This document shows positions 49,581-60,800 of a stretch of DNA of 64,000 nucleotides, piece by piece. A model generated the notes under the pieces. That model was not told where the DNA came from. It was given only the letters and a program-made list of their open reading frames with translations, and searched no databases. A program made the position numbers and the translations under genes. Within the stretch, counting starts at the first letter, position 1, and each line of letters opens with the position of its first letter. The stretch is from Strix aluco. Lineage: Eukaryota; Chordata; Aves; Strigiformes; Strigidae. Location of the stretch: the NCBI RefSeq assembly GCF_031877795.1, contig NC_133935.1, positions 75,720,303 through 75,784,302 on the forward strand. The letters run 5' to 3'.

Positions 49581-52540
49581 ACTTCCCCTTTCCCCTGCCA
49601 ACTTCATCAAATCTGCTTTTCAGTCATTTCGTTCTATTTAATGAAAATCAGTCCATCAGTCTAAGTTTAAGAAGGTGTGAGGAGAACTCATTCCATTTCA
49701 AAGCTGTGAACAGTTCCTTTGGGAACAGGGTGATTACCAGTAGAGGCGATGCCTGCAACAGCTTCTGGAAAGGTCACAGTGGGCTGTAGTGTACTTTGTA
49801 TCATAAGTCCTTCTGAATGAAGTTCTGATATCAGGAAAAGCTGAGACTGTGTGTACAAAGGGTCTGTTAAGTCTGATACAAAATACTAAGCCAAAAGGGA
49901 TATTTCTCTCATCAAAGTATCTCTGTAAGGACTAGGAACTTGCAAACAACTTTGAGCATGGCCAAAGGGCTGTGTCCTAAAAACTTCTTGTGCTAAAGGA
50001 AATCAATTTGTATGTGACTTCTGTAGCACAGCAGAAAGAAACGTCTGCTTCAGCTTTCAAAATCACTGTAATTAATTCCAAGGTTTGTAAAGCTTTAAAA
50101 AGGGGGCAAAAAAACCCCAAGTCAAACCCACAACCAAAACACTGAAATTGTTGATTTTTTTCCTATTGAATTAGAGGGAGCAATTAAACAGATTTGGAAC
50201 AACTGTGTCCAATTCTAGTTCATTACAGATGCCAAACTTTCAGACAATTGTTATGCCTGTGGAATAGAAGGGGTTTATTAAGGGGGCAGAGTCACCATTT
50301 GTGGCCCATCTTGCTAATAATATACCAAGTCCTAATGAGGCTAGTTCCTATTCTTCCATCATTTGTTCTGTTAAGTTCTAATGATCTGTTAACATCATCA
50401 GCTTGACTGAGGAAAGCTGCGGCTGCTCTTCTGAGCAGGGTGGGGTTTTTTGGCATTGTCTGAACAAGGCTTTTTTGCTTTTTATTCTGTGATAATCATC
50501 AGATAGGGAAAGACTATGGGCACTGGCTTTTGTGTTTGATGCCATAACATGCTAGAGATGAGTGTGAGCATATGTATAGATATTTGTCTTAAGTGCTGAA
50601 ATGCTTGTTGTATGCTTGCATCAGTGTTTGTCAAGTGGTTCATAAAAGTTTATCTTAATTGGAGGTAGGTCTTTAGACACTCTTTCTTCTTCATAAATTT
50701 TTAAACCATCCAATAAAAATTCCCTGAGGTCTAGCTTGCCTGCCATAGGATAGACCTGGAATATTGTGTCCTAGGAACCCGTGCCCCCGTTTCCACTTGA
50801 CAGGACTGGAGAGCTGCTGAAGACACTGACAGGGGATGTACAAATTAAGCATATTCTCTATACCATAGATACATGCACACGTACGGGTACTTACATATCC
50901 CATGTATACGTGTGTGCTCACTCTTACATTTCCTATATTCAGCAGTCCCATGAGCGCACACAGAGATGAATGCTCTTGCCCTCTCCCCACAGCTAATGTT
51001 AATCACAAGTGCCATTTGGTGATTTTCAAGTTAAAGACATGAAGGAAGCCAATTCTTTGCAGGAACCTCGTATGAGTGGGTAAAAAAAAATCTCTCAAAA
51101 CACAGAGCGAGGTTCTTCCATGAAGTATTTTTCAGAAATAAGTAGGGCACAGATACACCTCCAAAAAAACCCCTGTTCCTTATAGACCCTGAAGGGAAAT
51201 TTCTAAATGGCAGTTTCAGCTCCCCAGAAGTTGTGTGATGCTTATGAACTGGGGCTGAGTCCAGGGGTTTGCTCAGGAAAAGTTAGGTTGTTTTTCCTTA
51301 TAATAAAGGGGTTATAAATATTTTGCCTTTTTTTTTTTTTTCACAACAGCTAATGAGTAGAAAGATAGTTTTTTGTCACTTCTCAGTTTCTCCTTTAGCA
51401 AGGCAGGACCATCAGCTGAACCAAAGCAAACATGACCTAAATTCTTTCTAAAGATCATTTGTTGATGTTCTGAATTGAGATCCATTGCCTTAGAATGGAA
51501 CAAGTGCTTTTCTTAAAGCCCTTTCAGCAGTCTCTGACAATATGGTTCCCACATCTGTGTGACTGAACAGCAAGAGCAAATCCAAATACTTCAGGAAGAT
51601 TTTTTTTTTTTTTACTGACAAGTACAGTTGAATGTAGACAATTAAAATTTGGAGACACACTTTGATCTAGTCACCTCCTGTTACCATAAAGACTTATTCC
51701 TGGAGTCTTTTCATTCACTAGACATTCTCTTGTACCTAGGAACTGTACATGGATCAGTACCTTCAGGATGCATGTTAAGAACATCCTAGACAACTTTTGC
51801 ATTTGAATTTAGTGTTATTGTAGCTCCTGGAAGAGCACTTTCAGTCCACAAAATAGGCTTATGGTTACAGCTCTTCCCAGAGGTACCACTCATTGCATTT
51901 GTTACTTGTAAATGTTTATTTACTCACATCAGAGTTTGCCAAGTACTCCATAAAGCCAAGGGTTCTCTCCTGGAGATTTAATATACTATGGCATTAGAAA
52001 CCATCTTCCTTGTTAAAACACCACTTCCTGGAGGTAGAAATGCATTACAGAACTCCCCCTGTAGTTTCAGTGTTTTACAGCACCAGTGATTTCCCACTTG
52101 GAAAGGTTATCACCACTGTCTCCCTCTTCTCTAGATCTTGGACTGGTGGCATGGTTTAGTTACTAACTTTTTTCTCTCTACATAAACATACTGGTTGGTT
52201 GTTTCAGCAGCTTAAAGGGCTTATTTTTAGTCTTTCAGAGGGGAAGTGGATTCTCACTGTCAAAAAGAAAATGCCGAGTCACTTTATTGCTTTTTTTGCT
52301 CTTATTTGGCAGCTATCAATTGTTACTGATTCCTAAAGCAACTGTAGCACATTATAGAAATTACTGGTAACTGCTTATTTCTTGAGTGACAGCACAAGTA
52401 CAAAATGGAAGTCCTCTTTCCAAGGACTGCCCAGTGTGCTGAATACACTGGGGCAGAACATTTGTGGTTCCTTGGAGAAGATCTGTCTGCATGCAAAGAG
52501 CCTGTATCTTATTCCATGTAACAAATAATAGTCATATTAG

Positions 52541-52767
52541 AACAGTTTATGTTGAACAAATACTTTTATTTACAAGAGCTTATGTGGCAGTTTTGAAATA
52601 AAAAAGTGGAACAAGTCTACTTTCAGTCTTCAGCCTGGATTAGATAAAGCCTCCAGCTTGATTGTTTTCTTATTTGGCATTCTAATTTGGAGATTAAGTT
52701 TGCAGAAAAACTATAATAATCCAGTAATTTGGTACCAATCTCAGTGTTGAGACCCACATAGTACAGC
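52541..52767 (-). other. TMEM60: TMEM60 3'UTR with poly(A) signal
   Basis: On the minus strand, the 3'UTR runs from the TAA stop to an AATAAA hexamer, seen on the plus strand as TTTATT at 52565-52570. Cleavage is expected about 15-25 bases further on. The UTR is therefore short, about 220 bases. Confidence 0.75.
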
Positions 52768-53172
52768 TTAGTCTCTTCGTACATAGAAGATATTGTATCC
52801 AAGTTCAACCATCCCCCCAATAAGCAAGGCCCACAAAGGGATAAATACATAGGCTAGTTTCATCGTAGTAAATCGTTGCAGTTTAGCACAGAGGGCAAGG
52901 CAGAAGGCTAATTTAAGTAGCATTGCAATGAGATACCAGGTTTTTTTCTTGATGTTTTGCGAGCCATTGCGAGGGTCAAAGCCAGACTTGCAACGTCCAG
53001 CCATTTTTACAATTAACATAACTAAAAGAATAGTATCAAATATCCAGACTGGAATAAAAATGAGGAACCAGTTCCACGGTGCTTTCTCATCCAGCTTCAA
53101 TACCAGCATGATCAGGAAGAGTAACGTAAAAAGCCATGTCAGTAGTACTCTTTGCGCCAGGGACATTCTCAT
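52768..53172 (-). CDS. TMEM60: TMEM60, four-pass transmembrane protein 60
   Basis: An intact 134-residue protein in a single coding exon; the human protein is 133 residues as I recall. It starts MRMSLAQRVLLTWLF and ends YNIFYVRRD. Four hydrophobic segments are visible at about residues 9-25, 35-55, 79-96 and 106-129. The middle loop is charged (GRCKSGFDPRNGSQNIKKK, about residues 59-77). Several Trp-Pro motifs (IPVW, IPLW) lie in the membrane segments. The upstream Met is used because it is the first in the exon and matches the family; a second Met follows at residue 3. A splice acceptor lies 38 bp upstream (53211). It is probably an internal-membrane protein; its molecular function is not known to me. 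It is convergent with RSBN1L and divergent from PHTF2. Confidence 0.96.
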   Translation of the reverse strand: MRMSLAQRVLLTWLFTLLFLIMLVLKLDEKAPWNWFLIFIPVWIFDTILLVMLIVKMAGRCKSGFDPRNGSQNIKKKTWYLIAMLLKLAFCLALCAKLQRFTTMKLAYVFIPLWALLIGGMVELGYNIFYVRRD

Positions 53173-53210
53173 TTAAACAGCCTTGAGAGAAGTCTGCTGT
53201 CAGCAACAAC
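53173..53210 (-). other. TMEM60: TMEM60 5'UTR part of exon 2 with splice acceptor
   Basis: On the minus strand, TTTTGTTTTGTTAG is followed by GTTGTTGCTGACAGCAGAC, giving a good pyrimidine-tract acceptor whose exon starts at 53210. Only 38 bases of leader lie between it and the ATG, so the rest of the 5'UTR comes from an upstream exon. Confidence 0.8.
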
Positions 53211-56200
53211 CTAACAAAACAAAAGAGGGAGGAGGCATCAAAAGGTGTCACTACACAAGCATTAGGCACACTCCTTAAAGGAGACTAATTTCTTGTTCTT
53301 GCTTTCCCTTCCCTTCTAACCTCACCTACATACTGCTTCCTAGAATTTATTTTATAACTGCTATTCTCAGCAGAGCACTCTGTTTTGGTCCTGTCCACCA
53401 TTCAAGTGCCTTAAGTCAGCTGTGTAAACTGCCTTCATTTAAATTTGTTCTACAAAACATTCTTTAATCCTAAACTAGCTGTCAAACTCAGATTTTTGTA
53501 TGCTAAGAATATGTTGAGATCCACTTTCCTCCAGTACTGAGGTACTCATAGTTAACACCTGAAAATAAACCCGCCCGTTCTCTCTCTCTAACGAAATAAT
53601 CAGTCAAATGCAAACCAACTAACAAGCACAAGTAACAAACCACCTGAAAGGTCCTGTAGTCCACAGAGCTTCAGCTGAAAAGACCCAGTAAGCACTACTA
53701 CCACTTTCTCTTAAGCAGCAATCTTAAAACTACTAAAGGCTACAGATACCTGCCAGAAAGCAATTATCTAAAGTATGCAGACACTGGCTGACAGGAACAC
53801 TATTTAGGTTTACTGGCTTGGTAGTATATTTAAATTTCTATGTAGACATGAGAAAAGAAAAACAAGGACAAGTTACACCTGCCACTACAGTCATAAAAGT
53901 TAGTTTTTATGTTCCTAACTGAAAGGCTTTTACCACTGCATCTGCCAGAAGCTTTTCACTGCAAGTATAAGACACAGGGGTGAGAAGAACTATGGTTTTC
54001 CTGAAGATTTCATGCTACAAAGATGGATAATATATACCAGTGAAACAGTACTGAAATAGGTTTAAGTATTTCAAAAATCTGAGATTTTTAGAGATTTTAT
54101 AATTCCCTTTAGAACACTGATATTCTTTCACTTGAAATAAACTAAGCTTTCATTTGTTCCAGATTACAGGAATATTTAAATTACTGAAAGTGAGATCTCA
54201 TATTTTGAAGCATCTAATCCTCATCACCAGACACCACAAGGGAAGGACAAGACCTGCTTCCCCCTGTCCCCTCAGTGCCCCTGGCCACAAGCTGCTGCTG
54301 CTTCCTCTGTGTTATTACTGATGCTCACAAGATCACCCGATTAAGCTATAAAACTCACTGAACAAGCAGAAATCTATTAGGACCTTTTTCTTTGAAACCA
54401 GGTTAGCTTTTTGTCAGATTTGCAAATTGAACCAACTTTATGCTCAGGTAAGTGTCAGAACCAGAATGGGGGAAGTAAAAGCTGCTGGTTTAACTGGTTA
54501 GGAGATGACCTGCCACATTAGAGCCAGGGGATAACAATCTTGTACACCACTAAAATTATCCTACAATTTAAATGTGTCTTCTGAGACACAGTTCAACAGA
54601 CCTACTTTTTTGTTCAGTCTGGGTTTGAAGTTTCAATGGATTTGATTTAGTGGATAGTAGTGGGATCTCTCTTAAGGAAAAGATTCAGTTTAGCCCAAAA
54701 TAATGGAGTTACTGTCAGTGCATTCCCTCCCTTGTGTTAGGGCTGACACTTCTGTGACCCAGAGCAGCCCAGTTCCTTGAGCTGAACTAGGAAAAAAAAG
54801 TTTAAAATACTATTTTTGTAGTTTGCTTTTTGCTGTCTCAGTTCTGCTCAGATCACCAAGGGCTCTGGGGAAAGCCAATCACTGGCAGGGTGGAACCGAG
54901 ACCCCCTCCTTAGGGAAGGGGTGAAGCTTAGCAGTCACATTCAATGTTGGAATTAATTGCTAAGTAGACAAAAAAATTGAAGGACGTTTAGATAGCATTG
55001 CTCTTTTCTGGTTATAGAAACATACCTAAACCAGCTGGCAGGTGCACAGGATTACAGAGCAATTACTGTGACCTGCCTGAAACTTTCCAGTATTTTGAAA
55101 ACATTCCCAATATTCTCAAGTGCAAGTCTGCAGCTAAAGTGAAGAGAATAGCGATCTGAAACGTAGTTTCAACATTCCTTTCATGAGAATGTTTTTGAAA
55201 ACTAGTTCTAGAAATCAATGCTACAGACACCACAAGAAGGAGAAGCTCTTATTAGCAAGCTGGAGAAAGCAGAAACCAAAGAAACAGGCTGGAAACTTGG
55301 GCCTGAAAGAAAAAAGAATTCAACACTGTTAGATCAGGTTATTAGATACTCAAAGAAGGTGCTATCAACTGTCTCTTGAGGAAATAGAAAGCTACTGAAG
55401 ATGTATTAGACAGGGCTACTCAATTTGAAAGTTGCTCACTTGATGAAAAGATTCTCAGTTTGCTGAAGTGTTCAGAAGCACCTGAACAATTTTCAAAAGC
55501 ACTGGCAGAAAACTCAACATGGGACATTATGCTGCCTTTCTTTGAACTAATTAAGAGATAACTGCAAGAATGGACAGGACTGCAAGGCTCCATTCAATTT
55601 TTGAGGCGTTTTTTGATAAAAACTCAAGCAAATCCAAGTGTACTTTTGAGATCTTATAGTTCTATAGTCAAAGGAAGCTACAAAATTTTAAAGACTGACA
55701 GCTGGGCATACAGCTGACATAATGATGAAGGGTTTGATTACATGGAGCACTTGACCATCTCTCATTAGGAAAGAAAGGAGATTATTGGCAGATTCTCAGG
55801 AAGAGGCCAGCTATCACAGCACTGGAAAAAGGATGCAGATATGGTACAAGTCTGAACTAGCTCTTCTGGGAAAACACCGAAGAGACGTCAAAGACAGAGT
55901 GTAAAAATAAAAAAAAAGCTCTCAACTCCTTATAGAACTCATGTAATTAGCAGGAAGTGAAAGTTTCCACTAATGAGAAACACTATCTAAGTAGCATTAC
56001 TGACCTTGGTGGGGTGATCTACATAATTATAATATTATGACAGCTAATTATATCCTGTTTAGGAAAAAAAAGCAAAGAGGAGAGAAACTTACACATTACA
56101 TTCAGCTCAATATTAATGATCTATAAATTTAATTTAAACCTTGACTACTGCCTAACAAAGTTCAGAAAATGATGTTATACTAAAACCAAATTAAAAAGAA

Positions 56201-57094
56201 CTCTAGTTTGATTAAATGACATTTTAAAGCCGATTAAGTAGGCATGAGTAATTTAACAGCTGGAAAGAAATATTCCAGTAGCCCCCTTTTAAAACCACCT
56301 TTAAACTAGTCCGATATGAATACAGGTTAGGTATTCACAAGTTCTCCTCGCAATTGATGCACTCTTACTTCAGATAGCCTATGTAGGTTTAAAAGTGCAA
56401 ATAAAGTCAAACTACAACTGAAGTGGTTGTTTTACTGTTTTTCAGCGAAACGGAGACTCCCGAGCGCTGAATTTGGCTGGGGAAAAAAAAAAATAAATCA
56501 GAAACTATTCAGAGGAACCGAACGAGGAAACTGGTAAACCAATCGCGGGTGCCGGGCTAGGCAAAGCCTGCGACAGCAATGGAACAGCCTCCCGCGGTGC
56601 TCTGAAGAAGACTGACGGTTTCCAGCCCAGGCCCGATGCAGCTTTGCCGGGCACGGTCGTTACCCTCGGCCACCTTCGTCCAACACGCCCCCGGGGGGGG
56701 CCGGGGACCGCCGAGCGCTCCCTGCCCCGCGCGGCGGCAGCGACCCGGGGAGCCGGGTCCGACCCCCGCGGGGCGGCGGCTCCAGCAGCTGCTGGACGAG
56801 CAGGGTAGGGCCGAGCCCGGCGCCCCGCAGGCGGAGGAGACCGCCCGCCTCTCCCGCCCTCCCTCAGCCCCCGCGGCTGACCCTGTGCCGCCCAGCCTCC
56901 TCCGCAACCCCGCTCCAGCCCTCCTCGCCAGCCCGCCGGTCTTCCTCCGTTCCTCCCTGGGCCGAGCCGGCCTTCTCCCGAAGCTCCCCCGGAGAGGCCC
57001 GGCTTTCCCAGCCGTGGCGGAGGCCCTGTGCGCCTGAGGAAGAACGGGCGCGGCGCGTGATCCTAAGGTGGGAGCCCCCGCCCTCACCACCTAC
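53211..57094 (-). other. TMEM60: TMEM60 intron 1 (5'UTR intron)
   Basis: About 3.9 kb of AT-rich DNA between the coding exon and the GC-rich island. The extent assumes the donor candidate at 57094. I see no clear repeat; the 54.8-55.9 kb part is purine-rich on the plus strand but is not a family I can name. The 56.1-kb sequence also holds a donor-like GTAAGT on the minus strand (complement of 56088-56093), a weaker alternative. Confidence 0.55.
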
Positions 57095-57330
57095 CGCACG
57101 GGCCCGGGCCGCCCTGCGCCGCTGCCGCTCTCGCAGGGACCCGCCGCCTTCCCCGCGCAGGGTCTCGGCGCATCCCCCTCCCGCCCGGCTACGCGGGACC
57201 AGCGCGCAGGTGAGCGGGCGGCCAGGCTCTCCCTGCCCGCTCCACCACAGGAAACCGACCGCCTCCCTCCGCCCCGGGCCTGGCTATTGGGCAGCGGGGA
57301 CGCACGTCCTACCGCGCCCCGCTGTCACTG
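57095..57330 (-). other. TMEM60: Candidate TMEM60 non-coding exon 1
   Basis: On the minus strand a GTAGGT donor follows a G at 57095 (plus strand ACCTAC at 57089-57094). It could splice to the acceptor at 53211. The 5' boundary is a guess placed just below the CRE-like palindrome. A GTGAGG at about 57083-57088 is another possible donor close by. It is supported by position and synteny, not by transcript evidence. Confidence 0.4.
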
Positions 57331-57649
57331 GGTAGAGGCGACGTCGCTCAAGTTAATCCCCGCCTCCCTCCATAGCTACCCGGCCGTGGTGACGCCCACC
57401 AAGGTCAGCCAACCCCCTCACGGCCGGCGGCGCTTCAGCCTTGAGCCCACCTTCCTTCATTCTTTTTGGCGCCGATTCGTGCAGGAGGCTGTCTGTTACG
57501 CCGGCCCCGCCTCTGCCTGGGGGCGCTGTTCGTCAAGCACAGCCCCACCTTCCTCCCGCTCTCGTTGGACAGCGCTGCCGCAAGTCCCGCCTCGGCCCCA
57601 CCCCCGCAGGCGGAGGGGCCGCTGATGGCTGCCGGCTCGCGCGCGGCTC

Positions 57650-57883
57650 CGCCCCCGGCTCGGCGGCGCGCGCTCTCTCGGGTGGCGCGCTGTTGCTGCC
57701 GCCGCCGCTGCCGCCGCTCGGCCGCGCACCGCCCCTTCCCCCGCCCCCCCCCCCCCCCCCCCCCCCCAGCTGTTGCCTCGCGCGCGCCCGCCGCCTCCTC
57801 GCTGTCTCGCGCTCCCCTCGCTGCCGTTGTCTGCAGCGCGCGCCGGCCCCGCTCCGCCGCCTGCCCGCGGCACCGGGCGACCG
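57650..57883 (+). other. PHTF2: Candidate PHTF2 non-coding exon 1
   Basis: The rightward gene expected here is PHTF2 (putative homeodomain transcription factor 2, a multi-pass ER-type membrane protein). Its first exon is 5'UTR in relatives. A good donor, CGACCG|GTAAGG, ends the exon at 57883. The start is a guess. The exon or its promoter edge includes a 24-base C run (57744-57767). No PHTF2 coding exon lies in the window, so the gene name rests on synteny. Confidence 0.55.
57744..57767. repeat. 24-base C homopolymer in the CpG island
   Basis: Uninterrupted C from 57744 to 57767, just upstream of AGCTGTTGCC, inside or next to the putative PHTF2 first exon. The G-rich complement could form quadruplex structure and the C strand an i-motif. 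Its length may vary between alleles or be an assembly error. Confidence 0.9.
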
Positions 57884-60800
57884 GTAAGGTCGGGGGGACC
57901 CGCCTGGGCTCGGCGGGGAAGGAGGAGGCGGGTGGCCGGCGCGGAGGCATCCCCACCCCGGCGGTGGGGGAGAAGCGGGGCGCCAAGTTCCCCGCGCGGC
58001 TGGGCAGGGGTGGGGGCAGGCAGGGGTGCCCGCTCGGTAAGGGGGGGACAGGGCGGGGAGCGGCGGGGAGGGACGCGCATCCCCGGAGGGGCGCGGCGGG
58101 GCCGTCTGCCGCCGCTCCCCTCGCCCCTGGCCGGGCGGCGAGAGCGGGTCCGCTGCCGGCCCGCCGCCGCGCCGGGGGCCTCCCGCTCGCCCGGGGCGGG
58201 GGAAAGCCTGGCCGGGGGAAGGGTGGGGAGGCCCGCGGCCTCCGCGGCGCCGAGGTCCCCCTCAGGCGGGAGCTAGCGCGAGTGTCCGCGCCCCCGGGGC
58301 GGTGGGGCTCCGCGGGCGGCTGCGGAGCGGGCCCTGCCCGCCACGCCGTGTGGCCGCATCAGGTGCGGGCTGCTCCGGCCGTCGTAGGGGGCCGCGCCGT
58401 CCCGCTGAGCCTTCGGTAGCGGGCGTGTTGGCTCCGGTCGCTGAGTTCGCTGCGGGTGGAAGGCGCTCAGTTAGGCGTTCAGGGCTTGAGCTGCCGGCCG
58501 CTTCCGTCCGTGCTATTCCTGCTTGCTCGGTCTGACTTCTGCTACAATGCACCTTTGCCTTGGTAAGTTGCTTGAACCCCTCTCGAGCTGCTTTAATGCC
58601 TGTGTCAGGTGGTGGGACTTTTTTCCCCTTTCCTTTAAAGGCCCTAAATTTCAGCATTTTCATCTGTGACCTCGTCTCCTTCTGTATTCGTGTATTTTAC
58701 ACTCCTTCCTCTTCCCTTGATGCTTTCTTTCTATTCCTTACTCCTTTCCTTCTCTCTCCACCTAACCCATCCACAGCTTGTGTGTTCTCCTTGGTTTTCA
58801 ATTTGGGAAACTAAATGTTAGGCTACTCCCCGTGAGTTCAAATTTCTTCTGTCGTATTAATTTTCCTGATAAGTCCTTTATTTGCTGTCGTTTTTATCAG
58901 AAACAAATGAGAGAGCAGTGGGTGAAAATGATTATGTGGTAGTGGAACTATCCAGGTGTCAGCCTCTTTTACTTTTTTCATACGTACTCTCTGGGTGCAT
59001 GTGACTTGTGTGTATTGGATTCAATGACAGTTTTAGTTCATATTCTCAAGCTCTATGCTTGGTATTTTGTCTTTTACTGCTTTTGCATGTTATTGGTCAC
59101 TTAAAAAGTAATGCTGCTGAGTCTTGCATTTTGTTCCGAATTTGCCAGCGTCTTATCCATCTGTCATGTAATTAACTGGAAGAAGTAATTAATTGGAAAA
59201 CCTGACTTGTTGAAAGTACTTTAATTAATGTTCTGAAATTCTTTGTGATGAAACATTCCTCCAGAAAATACAGCTGGTTTTACAATTTTGACACACGAGT
59301 TCTCTAATAGGAATGAGACTAAATACAGTGTGTCATCAGTAATTTGCCTGCTTATATCTTCCTGTTGATGCTGTTAAACAGATGGTGGTATCTGTTTTAT
59401 CGGGGAGAAGTGCATTACTTGAAATAACCTGTTAATCCTAGTGAGTGAATGCTGGTATCTTTAGTTGCACTTAGGGTGGTCACTAAGTGGCAGAAGGATG
59501 TATTTCTGTTATATACATTAGCGCTTGGCATGAGAAGTTTTTGTTTTCCTGGGGTTAGAGGCTAAAAGTGTTCTGTGAATAAATCTCTGGGTTATAAATA
59601 GGTGTATGTATTTGGCTACTTGCATAGCTCTGAAGGTTTTGGTGATCTTCTTTGATTTGCCTCTTTATTTATGACTCTCTGGAAAGAATAATCCTTTTCT
59701 CAGAAGTCTTATTTTTGTTCCAGTAATGTGTTTATGAATTGATGTATGTACGCACATCATACTTTTATCAGTTTTGACATTTTTTCTCCCCAGAGCTCTA
59801 CTTTACCATATTTGCAAACAATTTTCCTTTCTGAAAGTGAAGGTTGAGAGTGATACTTGGAACTGGTGTGTTTAAGATCCTGATGCCCGTTTGAAGTGGA
59901 ATGTTTGTGCAGTTGAATTTTCTGTTGCTATGTTTTGCTGCCAATGTGTGTTTTTATTCTGGATATAAATATTATAAAGGATAAAACATGAGCCTGAGTC
60001 ATCTGAAAAAGAATTTGGAAACCTAGTTAGTTTAACTCAATGCTTATAGTAGAATTTTTTTCCTCTTGTGTTGTGTGGAATGTGACATACAAATAAATTG
60101 TCAGTAATTGTTGAGAACTCCACGGAGCATTTCAAGTATTCTGGTAGTACTGTATTTCTCCCAAAGCAGAGTTAGCTCAGCTCGTCTCAGAAAGCTGGTC
60201 TCAGAAAGCTGGTCTCAGCTGTATCCATAGCTGCCGAATATTGGTGTGAGCTTTGGGAGGACTCCGAATTCTGTAGGCTTTGAAATTGGAAACAAAGTAT
60301 TGATGTGGTATTGGAAGAGATGCATAGGTGCATTAAAAAGACTTCCAGTCAACTTTCTTTGAGGTGGTTAACAAGGCAGCGAAGGGTGGAGCTCTTGGAG
60401 TTGAATAATGCTGTTCCTGTCACAGCTGGCAGGGGTCACTGGAAAGCAGTGGACATTATTTTTTCCCAGTTCTCCAAAGTTACATATACCGTCTTCCCAG
60501 ACTTTTTCTAAATATTGTATCTTCTACTTGTTTATAGTAGAAATTTTGTTAAAGAAATAAAAACATCATTTATTTTCCTTTCCTCAGGACCCCTGTGAGT
60601 GAGAGTGATGACAGTCACAGGTGGGGTTTTTTTTGTCTGTGAGGAAGTTCTTTCATAATAAACAGCATGGTCTACAGATTCATCACCAAACAGTTTATGA
60701 GAATTTTTAGCTAGGCTTACTAAGGGCACAAAACTTGTACAATTACTTTCTTTGTTTGTTTTCTCTCATTTGAATAACTTTTTTAATCAGTCAGATGACG

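Larger units (their letters stand above)
43394..52540. other. Intergenic region between RSBN1L and TMEM60
   Basis: About 9.1 kb between the convergent 3' ends of RSBN1L and TMEM60. It holds a (CAA)n tract at 43845-43860, T and A homopolymers, an AT-rich stretch at about 49290-49385 and a small CpG-dense patch at about 49455-49580. Short open frames on both strands resemble no protein I know. I see no repeat of clear family here and no RNA gene. Confidence 0.75.
56530..58540. promoter_or_regulatory. CpG island: shared TMEM60/PHTF2 promoter
   Basis: About 2 kb of very GC- and CpG-rich DNA with sharp edges against AT-rich flanks. TMEM60 is transcribed leftward and PHTF2 rightward from it, so it is a divergent promoter; in human the two starts are, from memory, a few hundred bases apart. 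Visible candidate sites are CCAAT at 56539-56543, an inverted CCAAT (ATTGG, 57286-57290), a GCGACGTCGC palindrome with a CRE-like core (57338-57347) and an E2F-type TTTGGCGC (57465-57472). Several GGGCGG/CCGCCC Sp1-type boxes are also present. No TATA box is evident. Long open frames across it are compositional artefacts. Confidence 0.9.

Noticed and set aside
52928-53176. Plus-strand 82-codon frame opposite TMEM60
   Set aside because: It is the shadow of the conserved minus-strand TMEM60 coding exon.
57466-58419. Long open frames (up to 317 codons) on both strands of the CpG island
   Set aside because: GC-rich DNA lacks stop codons by chance. The products are Arg/Pro/Ala/Gly low-complexity, overlap in several frames and show no domain.
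60178-60222. Small tandem duplication (TCTCAGAAAGCTGG twice)
   Set aside because: It is a short replication-slippage repeat in intron with no further structure.
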